Assembly: GCA_027619145.1 (NCBI GenBank)
Contig: JAQCGA010000108.1
Location: 1-9,612 of the forward strand
Direction: 5' to 3'
From: a bacterium
GTDB taxonomy: Bacteria; Latescibacterota; UBA2968; GCA-2709665
Length of the DNA: 9,612 nucleotides
Under the pieces are notes generated by a model, which did no database searches, was not told the origin of the DNA, and was given only the letters and a program-made list of their open reading frames with translations. Both the position numbers and the translations under genes were made by a program. This document shows positions 1 through 7,070 of this stretch, in pieces; within the stretch, counting starts at the first letter, position 1; each line of letters begins with the position of its first letter.

Positions 1-718
1 GCCCACGGCCTCCACGGCGACGACGATTCCGGCGGCGGCGATTCCGCTGCGAGAACTCACTGCTGGAAGAAGCCGCTGAGGAGCCAGTCGTTGCAGACGG
101 TGTTTCTTGTGCGGCAGCTTCGCTCTCTTCAGATGCCGTTGCTTCACCGGATGGCTCGGCTACAGATGTCCCTGGCTCAGAAACCGCCGCCTGTGGCGGT
201 ACAGCATCTTGTCCGGGTTCAGATGTCGTACCTGCCTGCGTAGCCTCTGGTTCTTTCGCCGGTACCTGAGGTGCTGGTTCCGATTCTTTTGCTTCTACAG
301 GTGCTACTTCTTTTTCTTTGGAAGCAGGTTCTGGCGCCTCTACTTTCACAGGCGCAACCTCCGGCTCTTTTGCTACGGGCTGTGCCGTTTCTTCCGTTGT
401 TTCAGGTTTCTCTTCTTCTTTTTTCGCCGCTGGCTTGCGTGTGGTGCGCTTGGTCGTACGGCTCCGCTTCGCTGGACGACGCGACACCACCTTCTTCTGG
501 TCGTCCTTCCCTTCCTCGGCCCCTTCTTCCGCCTTCTTCGCCGCTGGCTTGCGCGTAGTGCGCTTGGTCGTACGGCTCCGCTTCGCTGGACGACGCGATA
601 CTACCTTCTTCTCCGACACTTCGCTTTGCTTCTCTTTGGGCTCTTCAGCCCGGGGCTCTACATCTTTTTTTTCTTCTTCCTGCGATGACTCAGATGCAGA
701 GCCTGAAAGAATGTCCAT
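1..718 (-). CDS. N-terminal part of a disordered, Lys/Arg/Glu-rich protein (possibly a Rho or RNase E/G extension), cut by the left edge
   Basis: An open frame runs from ATG at 718 to the left edge, 239 codons with no stop, and continues outside the window. The start is backed by a strong Shine-Dalgarno site (AAAGGAGG, 722-729) directly upstream, and it lies just after the groESL terminator. The protein begins MDILSGSASESSQEEEKKD. It is acidic, then carries two identical basic modules containing RRPAKRSRTTKRTTRKP, then a long Pro/Glu/Ala/Lys stretch with repeats such as VAKEPE and VPAKEPE. At the edge it becomes RNRRRRNRRRRGGRG. There is no signal peptide, membrane segment or recognisable fold, so this is a disordered tail. 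Low-complexity extensions ending in R/G-rich tracts are known in front of the core of some bacterial Rho factors and RNase E/G proteins; either would fit, but no diagnostic motif is inside the window. Plus-strand frames here are Phe/Arg-rich shadows. I am confident it is a gene and unsure which. Confidence 0.8.
   Translation of the reverse strand, partial: MDILSGSASESSQEEEKKDVEPRAEEPKEKQSEVSEKKVVSRRPAKRSRTTKRTTRKPAAKKAEEGAEEGKDDQKKVVSRRPAKRSRTTKRTTRKPAAKKEEEKPETTEETAQPVAKEPEVAPVKVEAPEPASKEKEVAPVEAKESEPAPQVPAKEPEATQAGTTSEPGQDAVPPQAAVSEPGTSVAEPSGEATASEESEAAAQETPSATTGSSAASSSSEFSQRNRRRRNRRRRGGRG
423..610 (-). repeat. Internal direct duplication of a basic module, two 74-bp copies 114 bp apart
   Basis: Copies lie at 423-496 and 537-610. 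They differ at 4 of 74 positions. All four changes are at third codon positions and are silent (ACC/ACT, ACA/ACG and two GTG/GTA), so the encoded basic module of about 24 residues is identical. The linker between them (490s-530s) encodes an acidic Glu/Asp/Gly stretch. It reads as an in-frame segmental duplication within a disordered coding region, and is not a mobile repeat. Confidence 0.9.
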
Positions 719-721
719 ACT

Positions 722-729
722 CCTCCTTT
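722..729 (-). promoter_or_regulatory. Shine-Dalgarno site of the left-edge gene
   Basis: Read on the minus strand this is AAAGGAGG followed by AGT and then ATG at 718. It is a near-perfect anti-16S match with short spacing. It fixes the start of the left-edge gene and supports minus-strand coding in a region where plus-strand frames also look open. Confidence 0.8.
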
Positions 730-856
730 CGGATGGCCCCCTCACAATGCACAATATCAGGTGCAACAGTAAATGGGATGTTCCACACAGGCGAGATGAC
801 CCACCAGCCTGGTTTTATAGATACTGAAAAAAATCCGGAATCCACCGGGACACAGC

Positions 857-887
857 ATAATATAGAGAAATTAAACTCAAATTTCAA
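857..887 (-). promoter_or_regulatory. Candidate sigma70-type promoter for the left-edge gene
   Basis: TTGAAA (882-887) is followed by 17 bp and TATATT (859-864), or by 19 bp and TATTAT (857-862). It sits just past the groESL terminator and would leave a leader of about 130 nt before the ATG at 718. The region is A/T-rich, so chance matches are likely. No other convincing promoter was seen in 719-893. The leader itself shows no riboswitch I recognise. Confidence 0.3.
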
Positions 888-893
888 CAACTC

Positions 894-928
894 AAAAAAA
901 AGGGGCCGGCCCATGAAGGCCGGCCCCT
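894..928 (-). terminator. Rho-independent terminator of groESL
   Basis: Read on the minus strand, an 11-bp perfect G/C-rich stem (AGGGGCCGGCC pairing with GGCCGGCCCCT, arms 918-928 and 901-911) encloses a 6-nt loop. A run of T follows (894-901 on the template). It starts 23 bp after the groEL stop codon, as expected for the end of the operon. Confidence 0.95.
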
Positions 929-951
929 GTAGATTCTATCCACGTCGCATA

Positions 952-2586
952 TTAAAAGTGCGAATGACCATGGCCGTGATCGTGGCCATGATCCGCTTTT
1001 TCATCTTCGGGAATCTCGGTCACCATCGCTTCAGTTGTCAGAAGCAGGCTTGCAATACTGGCTGCATTTTCAATCGCCGATCGCACAACCTTGGTCGGAT
1101 CAATCACACCCGCCTTTACCAGGTCCTCGTAAGTCTCGGTTTGTGCATTGAAACCAAAGGAGCCTTTCTCTTCGCGTACCCGCTGCACGACCAGACTACC
1201 TTCCACCCCGGCATTATTGGCAATTTGTCGCATTGGCTCTTCTAGAGCCCGCCGCACAATGTCCACGCCAATCTTTTGCTCACCTTTCAGTTGACCGCGC
1301 GTTTTCTCCAGCGCGTCAATGCAGCGTACCAGAGCTACGCCGCCGCCGGGCACAATACCTTCTTCCACTGCTGCACGCGTTGCGTGAAGTGCATCTTCCA
1401 CACGTGCCTTTTTTTCTTTCATTTCAACTTCGGTGGCTGCACCCACGTTAATCACAGCCACACCGCCGGCCAATTTGGCCAATCGCTCCTGAAGCTTCTC
1501 GCGGTCATAATCCGAAGTGGTCTCATCAATCTGACGTCGAATCTGGTTGATGCGCCCCTTGATATCTGCTGTTGAACCGGAGCCTTCCACAATGGTGGTA
1601 TTGTCTTTATCAACCACAATGCGCTTGGCATGGCCCAGATCATCAAGCTGCACGTTCTCCAGCTTCGCACCCAAATCATCACTAATGACGCGACCGCCGG
1701 TCAAAACGGCAAGATCTTCCAGCATCTCCTTGCGCCGGTCGCCGTAGCCTGGCGCTTTCACCGCTGCAACCTTCAGCGTCCCACGCACTTTGTTTACCAC
1801 AAAAGTAGCCAGGGCTTCACCTTCTACATCTTCGGCAATCACCAGCAACGACTTTCCGGTCTGCGCCACCTTCTCCAGCAGAGGAAGCATGTCTTTCATG
1901 CTGGACAACTTCTTTTCGTGAATAAGCAGGTGCACATCTTCCAGCACGGCTTCCATGCTGTCCGGATTCGTCACAAAATACGGGGAGAGATAACCTCTGT
2001 CAAACTGCATACCTTCCACCACATCCAGCGTGGTTTCAATGCTCTTGGCCTCTTCTACTGTAATGGTGCCGTCTTTGCCCACTTTTTCCATTGCATCGGC
2101 AATAATATCGCCAATGCTGCTGTCGCTATTGGCAGAAATAGTGGCCACCTGCGCAATCTCTTTGCGGCCCTTCACCTGCTTGCTCTGTGCTTTCAGTTCA
2201 GCCACCACAGCCTGCACAGCATGGTCAATACCACGCTTGAGATCCATCGGGTTGGTGCCGGCTGTTACGTTTTTCAGGCCTTGCCGGTAAATGGCTTCAG
2301 CCAGCACGGTGGCCGTAGTGGTGCCGTCACCGGCCACATCCGAAGTCTTGGATGCCACTTCTTTCACCATCTGAGCGCCCATATTTTCGTACCGGTCTTC
2401 CAATTCAATCTCTTTGGCCACGGTCACACCATCTTTGGTTACCGTGGGAGATCCCCACTTCTTACCCAACACCACATTGCGACCTCGGGGGCCCAACGTG
2501 GCTTTTACTGCCTTGCTCAGAAAAATTGCCCCATCCAGAATCTTCTCTCGGGCGTCAACCCCGAAGCTCAACTGTTTCGCTGCCAT
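952..2586 (-). CDS. groEL: Chaperonin GroEL (Hsp60, Cpn60) with a His-rich C-terminal tail
   Basis: The 544-residue length is normal for GroEL, the ATP-driven double-ring cytosolic chaperonin that folds proteins together with GroES. Family marks are clear: TLGPRGRNV near residue 30, DGVTVAKEI with Asp52, the nucleotide site GDGTTTATV with Asp87, and the signature [12 protein letters not shown] in the C-terminal equatorial domain. The start ATG at 2586 has a strong Shine-Dalgarno site (AAGGAGG, 2593-2599) at 7-nt spacing. It lies 34 bp after groES, so the two are co-transcribed from the CIRCE-controlled promoter and end at the terminator at 894-928. The oddity is the tail. Instead of Gly-Gly-Met repeats it ends [14 protein letters not shown], with six histidines in the last twelve residues. 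His-rich tails are known in some GroEL paralogues (actinobacterial GroEL1), but here the gene is the operonic partner of groES. Identification is certain; the role of the tail is inference. Confidence 0.99.
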   Translation of the reverse strand: MAAKQLSFGVDAREKILDGAIFLSKAVKATLGPRGRNVVLGKKWGSPTVTKDGVTVAKEIELEDRYENMGAQMVKEVASKTSDVAGDGTTTATVLAEAIYRQGLKNVTAGTNPMDLKRGIDHAVQAVVAELKAQSKQVKGRKEIAQVATISANSDSSIGDIIADAMEKVGKDGTITVEEAKSIETTLDVVEGMQFDRGYLSPYFVTNPDSMEAVLEDVHLLIHEKKLSSMKDMLPLLEKVAQTGKSLLVIAEDVEGEALATFVVNKVRGTLKVAAVKAPGYGDRRKEMLEDLAVLTGGRVISDDLGAKLENVQLDDLGHAKRIVVDKDNTTIVEGSGSTADIKGRINQIRRQIDETTSDYDREKLQERLAKLAGGVAVINVGAATEVEMKEKKARVEDALHATRAAVEEGIVPGGGVALVRCIDALEKTRGQLKGEQKIGVDIVRRALEEPMRQIANNAGVEGSLVVQRVREEKGSFGFNAQTETYEDLVKAGVIDPTKVVRSAIENAASIASLLLTTEAMVTEIPEDEKADHGHDHGHGHSHF

Positions 2587-2620
2587 TGTATTCCTCCTTA
2601 CAGCAGATTAGGGAGATATA

Positions 2621-2908
2621 TTATTCAAGAATGCCCAAAATATCATCTTCACGCACAATGACGTACTCTGCGCCATCGATCTCCACTTCCGTACCGGAAT
2701 AGGTGCCAATCAAAACCCGGTTGCCCTTCTTTACAGCCACAGGATTCTGCTTGCCATCTTTATCCACTTTTCCCGGACCAACAGCAATTACTTCGGCTTC
2801 CAGAGGCTTCTCTTTTGCCGTATCGGGAATAATAATTCCACCCTTAATCTGTTCTTCCACCTCAATCCGCCTGAGCAGAACGCGGTCCGCCAGAGGTTTT
2901 ACTTTCAT
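2621..2908 (-). CDS. groES: Co-chaperonin GroES (Hsp10, Cpn10)
   Basis: A 95-residue protein of normal GroES length. It forms the heptameric lid that caps GroEL and encloses the substrate. It begins [16 protein letters not shown], the classic Cpn10 opening. It has the mobile-loop region ([18 protein letters not shown], about residues 18-35, with the hydrophobic GGIII that contacts GroEL), then VIAVGPGK and the C-terminal strand [15 protein letters not shown]. The start is ATG at 2908, because GGAGGGG (2912-2918) lies just upstream; a TTG at 2920 in the same frame is part of that Shine-Dalgarno site and is not a start. It is the first gene of the groESL operon, with the CIRCE operator and promoter at 2944-2987. 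It ends in TAA. Confidence 0.98.
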   Translation of the reverse strand: MKVKPLADRVLLRRIEVEEQIKGGIIIPDTAKEKPLEAEVIAVGPGKVDKDGKQNPVAVKKGNRVLIGTYSGTEVEIDGAEYVIVREDDILGILE

Positions 2909-2911
2909 AAA

Positions 2912-2918
2912 CCCCTCC
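2912..2918 (-). promoter_or_regulatory. groES Shine-Dalgarno site deciding the start
   Basis: GGAGGGG followed by TTT and ATG at 2908. It favours this ATG over the in-frame TTG four codons upstream, which would overlap the site itself. Confidence 0.85.
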
Positions 2919-2943
2919 AAAGTAAAGAGTTAATTTATTTGAA

Positions 2944-2974
2944 TTTATATATATCTGTTAGCACTCTATGTCAA
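2944..2974 (-). promoter_or_regulatory. groESL promoter, sigma70/sigmaA type
   Basis: On the minus strand there is a perfect -35 box TTGACA (2969-2974), 17 bp, then TATATA (2946-2951); TATAAA with 19-bp spacing (2944-2949) is the alternative -10. Transcription would begin around 2935-2940, shortly before the groES Shine-Dalgarno site. The -35 box lies inside the CIRCE spacer, so bound repressor would cover the promoter directly. Confidence 0.85.
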
Positions 2975-2987
2975 TGAGTGCTAACAG
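2955..2987. promoter_or_regulatory. CIRCE element (HrcA operator) upstream of groESL
   Basis: TTAGCACTC (2958-2966), a 9-bp spacer, and GAGTGCTAA (2976-2984) match the CIRCE consensus exactly. The palindrome extends by three more base pairs (CTG/CAG) to 12-bp arms. CIRCE is the binding site of the heat-shock repressor HrcA, whose activity depends on GroEL in well-studied bacteria. An hrcA gene is therefore expected elsewhere in this genome; none is in the window. Confidence 0.98.
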
Positions 2988-3040
2988 AAAAATATACAGC
3001 CTTTGCACATTTCGCGCAAGAGGAAATTCCGCGATCTGAC

Positions 3041-3523
3041 TTACTTTTCTTGCTTCACACGTTCCAATTGGGTTTTCCGCTTCGCCAGAACCATTTCCAG
3101 ATGTTCAATTTCTTCTTCCAGCAACCCGGGGTCGCTCGGGCCCGCCTCTTCTTCTGGAGCCGGAGGCTGTTCCGTAGGCAGGTTCGCATCCGCCCAATCT
3201 TCATAGCCGCCAGACATCGAAATGACCCGTTCGTATCCCAGTTCTTTCAAGGACTTTGCAGCAAGCAATGACCGCACACCTCCCGCACAGTACACGACCA
3301 CTTCTCGGGATTTTTCTGGCAACCGGGCCTCCGCGTCCGTCTCCAGCCGCCCTCGAGGAATGTGAACCGCGCCCTTTAAATGCCCCAGATCCCACTCATC
3401 TTGTCCACGCACATCCAGTAACAGCGGCTGTTTTCCTTTGCCCAGGTAATCGTCTATTTCCTGGACAGTCATCTCCGGAATTTCCTTCCGGGCTTCGTTC
3501 AACAGATCTTCTCGCGACTTCAT
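3041..3523 (-). CDS. Single-domain rhodanese-like sulfurtransferase with a C-terminal coiled coil
   Basis: A 160-residue protein with one rhodanese domain (about residues 15-115): strand LLLDVRGQDEWDLGHLKGA, IPRG, then the active-site loop VVYCAGGVRS with Cys79 and Arg84 in the CxxxxR pattern, and the closing SGGYEDW. Such proteins move sulfane sulfur through a cysteine persulfide; the physiological acceptor cannot be told from sequence. There is no signal peptide, so it is probably cytosolic. After a Pro/Glu-rich linker (about 116-132), residues 133-160 form a charged helix with coiled-coil character that is not part of the usual domain. The ATG at 3523 has only a weak, distant purine-rich site (GGGGAG). 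The gene lies 95 bp after secA with no clear terminator between them, so read-through from secA is possible. It is separated from groES by the CIRCE promoter. Confidence 0.93.
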   Translation of the reverse strand: MKSREDLLNEARKEIPEMTVQEIDDYLGKGKQPLLLDVRGQDEWDLGHLKGAVHIPRGRLETDAEARLPEKSREVVVYCAGGVRSLLAAKSLKELGYERVISMSGGYEDWADANLPTEQPPAPEEEAGPSDPGLLEEEIEHLEMVLAKRKTQLERVKQEK

Positions 3524-3618
3524 AATCTTTTCATCTCCCCTTAAATATCATCCCTCATTGCCTTTGTCATCCAGAGTCCGGAGCCCAGGGTTCTGATCCA
3601 ACTCCGAACCGCCTTTCC

Positions 3619-6600
3619 CTAGTCTTGCTCCAGCCGTCCGTGACACTTCTTATACTTCTTCCCGCTCCCGCAGGGACACGGATCGTTCCGGCCTACCTTC
3701 TCTACACGAACAGGGCGCTTTTTGGCCGGCTCGCCTTCCGAGGCATTCGTCGAGGTTTCTGCCATAGGGGAAGTCACTGCTCCCACAGAAAATCCCATGC
3801 CGGCAGCGTCTTCGTGTTGCAACACCAGGCGCTGCGGCTGTCGGCTCCTGCGCCGTACCGGCGCTTCGTCAATAGGAATCCGGTAAAGGGTTTTCACGGT
3901 CTCCCGGTTGATCTCATCCAGCAATTGAATGAACATTTGGAAACCTTCCCGCTTGTATTCTACCAGCGGGTCCTTCTGGCCGTATCCGCGCAGACCAATG
4001 CCTTCCTTCAAATCGTCCATTTCCCGCAGGTGGTCTTTCCACTTCTCGTCAATCACGCTCAGGTACACCATCCGCTCAATTTCACGCATCCGCTCGGTGC
4101 CAATCAACTGCTCCCGCCGCGTATAGGTCTCCCGAATCCCTTCCAGCAACCGCTCGTGGAACCCGTCCCGCCTCAGAGCAGGTAAGTCTTCTGGGGGCAC
4201 TTCCGGCACTTGCAAAAATAGATTTCTTAATTCTCGGTACAACCCCTCTAGATTCCAGTCTTCCAGATGAGTTTCTCCCGGGACATGCTCGTCAAACAGC
4301 GCTTCTACCGTCTCTGCGGCAACCTCTTTAATCTGATCCGAGATATCTTTTTGAACCAGGGCAAATCGACGCCGGTCGTAAATAACCTCTCGCTGCTGAT
4401 TCATCACATCGTCGTATTCCAACAGATGTTTGCGCATCTCAAAGTTACGGCCCTCTACGCGCTTTTGTGCCCGCTCAATAGAGCGCGTAACCATTCGGTG
4501 CTCAATCATCTCGCCTTCTTCTGCGCCCATCCGGTCCATAATACGCGCAATCCGTTCTGAACCAAACAAACGCATCAAATCATCTTCCAGCGAAATGAAA
4601 AACCGGGAATTGCCCGGGTCACCCTGCCGTCCTGCTCTCCCCCGAAGCTGCCGGTCAATACGACGCGATTCATGGCGCTCGGTCCCGATAATGTGCAAGC
4701 CACAGGGCACGTCTTCCCGGCAGCCGTATTCCTCCAGATGCGGGCACGACGGGCGCTCATCTTTCGGGTTCTTGACCAGTGCGCACCGATGGCCGTCTGG
4801 TGCTTTGAGCACACCGGGCCCCAGTTTGATATCTGTGCCGCGCCCGGCCATGTTGGTGGCAATCGTCACGGCACCCGGCTGTCCGGCCTGCATGACAATC
4901 TGCGATTCTTGCTGGTGATGGCGTGCATTGAGCACGGCGTGTTTGATGCCTTTCCGATTGAGCATCCGGGAAAGCAGTTCTGAAACTTCTACCGTAATGG
5001 TACCCACCAGCACCGGGAGCCCATTTTCATGCAGCCGGGCAACCTCATCAATGAGCGCGTTATATTTTTCCCGCTTGGTCCGGTAAATCAAATCCTCAGA
5101 ATCAATCCGCCGGATGGGTTCATTGGTGGGAATGACCACCACGTCCAGTTTGTAAATCTGGAAAAGTTCCGCGCTTTCGGTTTCGGCCGTGCCCGTCATG
5201 CCAGCCAGTTTATAATAGAGCCGGAAATAGTTCTGAAGCGTAATGGTGGCCACCGTTTGCGTGTCCCGTTCTATCTTCACCCGCTCTTTTGCTTCAAGCG
5301 CCTGGTGGAGCCCATGCGCAAAACGCCGCCCGGGCTGCGGTCGTCCGGTAAATTCGTCTACAATAATCACCTGGCCATCCGTCACCATATATTTCACGTC
5401 TTTTTCGTACAGTGTATACGCCAATAAAAGTTGCTGTACACTGTGGATGGCCTCGCTCTTTTGCCCGTAATCCTGGTAGGCACCGTCCTGTGCTCTGGCC
5501 TTCTCCTCTGGCGTGAGCGATGTGTCCAAGTCAATCTGATGCAACACGCCATCCAGGTCTGGCAACACAAAATCGTCTGGGTCGTTGCTAATCTCCACTC
5601 GACCCTTCTCGGTCAAATCAATAATGTGGCTCTTCTCATCCACAAAAAAATAAAGGCCTTCATCAATTTCTGCCATGCGCTTGTCGCGCATGTAATCTGC
5701 CTCCACCCGACCAATCTGACGCTTGATCCCTTCTTCTTGTAACAGCTTCATGAATCGACGATTCTTGGGTATACCGCGTTGAACCTGGAGCAAACGAATG
5801 CCAGCCTCATACTCATTTTCTTCCAGCATTTTTTCTGCTTCAGACAGAATTTCGTTTACCACACGACCCTGTTCTTTCACCAGCCGCTCTACCAGGGGCC
5901 GCATCTCTTCAAAACGCTGCTTGCCAGCCTCCGGCACCGCCCCGGAAATGATCAACGGCGTGCGCGCCTCGTCAATCAGAATACTATCCGCTTCATCAAT
6001 GATGGCAAAGTGGTATTCTCGCTGCATCAGGTCTTCATGGCGAACGGCCATATTATCATATAGATAGTCAAACCCGAATTGGTCTTTGGTTCCATATACA
6101 ATATCGGCCTGATACGCTTCTTTGTGATCGCAGTCGCGCAGCCGGTACCCACCATTTTCGTCCATCTCCACCCGGTAAGCTTCGGCACCCAGAGAACGGT
6201 CCTGGATAATACCAATAGACAGGCCCAAATGAAGGTAAATTGGCCCCAGCCACATTGCGTCTCGTTTGGCAAGAAAAGAGTTCACTGTTACCAGGTGTAC
6301 GCCGCGCCCGGTCATTCCATTCAAATACAGGGCCAGGCCAGAAGTAAGCGTCTTTCCTTCACCGGTTGCCATTTCTGCAATTCTACCCTGATGGAGTGCA
6401 ACACCTCCTATCAACTGTACATCGTACGGTACTTCCACCCAGGTAATTTGTTCGTCTGCCCGTTCCCAGCTTTTGCCCACCATCCGTCGACAAGTTTCTT
6501 TGTACACGGCAAACACTTCAGGCAAAATTTCGTCGAGCACAGCCGCTTCGATCTCCCGAGTTTCGTCTTCGGATGTCTAAATCTCATCCAGCAAACCTTG

Positions 6601-6840
6601 CCGGTCTCCACCGTCTTCGCCCTTGTCCAGGTCTTCCTGCAAACGGTTCAGGCGCTCTGTCGCTTCCCGTGTGCTCTTTGCTATTCGCCCACGAAATTCG
6701 TCTGTTTTCCCCTTCAGTTCTTCTTCAGACAAATTTGCAAAAGAAACGAAATGCTGGTTGATTTCATCCACGACCGGCTGGAACTTTTTTAAGTCCCGAT
6801 CGTGTTTGGTGCCAAATATTTTTCCGATAATACCCATCAT
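3619..6840 (-). CDS. secA: Preprotein translocase ATPase SecA, with one in-frame TAG at codon 88
   Basis: SecA is the cytosolic/peripheral motor that drives unfolded preproteins through SecYEG using ATP. The frame has 1073 codons plus a terminal TAG. The N-terminus ([21 protein letters not shown]...) is typical; the start is ATG 6840 or 6837, with an in-frame TGA just upstream and only a weak Shine-Dalgarno site. By codon number: Walker A GEGKT 160-164, DEAD box 282-285, a long insertion in the preprotein-binding region about 300-460, helicase motif [11 protein letters not shown] about 731-741, and a C-terminal Zn motif with CPC and CH (Cys1055, 1057, 1066, His1067) that contacts SecB or ribosomes in other bacteria. 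Extra Cys residues (686, 699, 707, 713) sit in an NBD2 insertion. Codon 88 is TAG, with the frame undisturbed on both sides. Reinitiation at GTG 6540 would lose the first 100 codons. The rest is intact, so I list it as a gene that may be broken, recoded or mis-sequenced. Confidence 0.95.
6577..6579 (-). other. In-frame TAG (amber) codon inside secA
   Basis: The codons read GAT GAG ATT TAG ACA TCC GAA, that is [29 protein letters not shown]. Both sides are recognisably SecA in the same frame, so no indel is involved. The stop falls in a charged linker helix between the N-terminal segment and the conserved ILPEVFAV stretch. One base change from CAG, AAG or GAG would produce it. The genuine end of secA (3619-3621) is also TAG. 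Confidence 0.95.
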
Positions 6841-7070
6841 AAGCGCTCATCCACCGGTAAGAACAACAAAAATGTGAGTAAACGACCCTCGAAACAGATG
6901 GCTTTCTATTCAGTAATATCCAAACAGAAAGGACGTAAAACATCGTCGTTTTCCGTGAGCGGCAAAGAACCGCCGCCGCGAACAATGAGATCCCGGATCC
7001 CATCCTGCGGGCTCCGCCAAGCAAGGGACCAGGGGCTCTGAAGTAAAGACTCCCGATCTCCAAATTTGTT
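6841..7070 (-). other. 230-bp gene-free spacer and probable secA leader with two hairpins
   Basis: No credible gene lies between the phosphoesterase stop and secA. Read on the minus strand there is a 9-bp stem with two G-U pairs and a CGG loop (6984-7004), and a 5-bp GCGGC/GCCGC stem (6959-6976). Neither is followed by a T run, so neither is a standard terminator. I see no convincing promoter, tRNA or known leader motif. A frame from ATG 7003 to 6764 with a hydrophobic segment overlaps the secA start but has no good ribosome site. Confidence 0.5.

Noticed and set aside
107..827. Plus-strand frames rich in Phe, Arg and Ser at the left end
   Set aside because: They are shadows of Lys/Glu codons (AAG/GAA reading as CTT/TTC) in the minus-strand gene, which has a strong Shine-Dalgarno site and silent-only repeat differences.
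969..990. 7-bp inverted repeat CATGGCC ... GGCCATG at the groEL end
   Set aside because: It results from alternating His/Gly/Asp codons in the tail; the true terminator is at 894-928.
1630..2661. 343-residue plus-strand frame antisense to groEL and groES
   Set aside because: It is the mirror of strongly conserved GroEL codons, crosses the groEL-groES junction, and has no ribosome site or family resemblance.
3576..3609. 8-bp stem with an 18-nt loop between secA and the rhodanese gene
   Set aside because: There is one wobble pair, a long loop and no T run after it, so it is not a supportable terminator.
5409..5444. 8-bp inverted repeat ACAGTGTA/TACACTGT inside secA
   Set aside because: It lies within conserved coding sequence with a 20-nt spacer and no regulatory context; chance is the simplest explanation.
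6980..7022. Plus-strand stretch ending GGGCTCCGCCA, resembling a tRNA 3' end
   Set aside because: No TTCRA T-loop and no matching 5' acceptor strand at tRNA distance; it cannot be folded as a tRNA or tmRNA.
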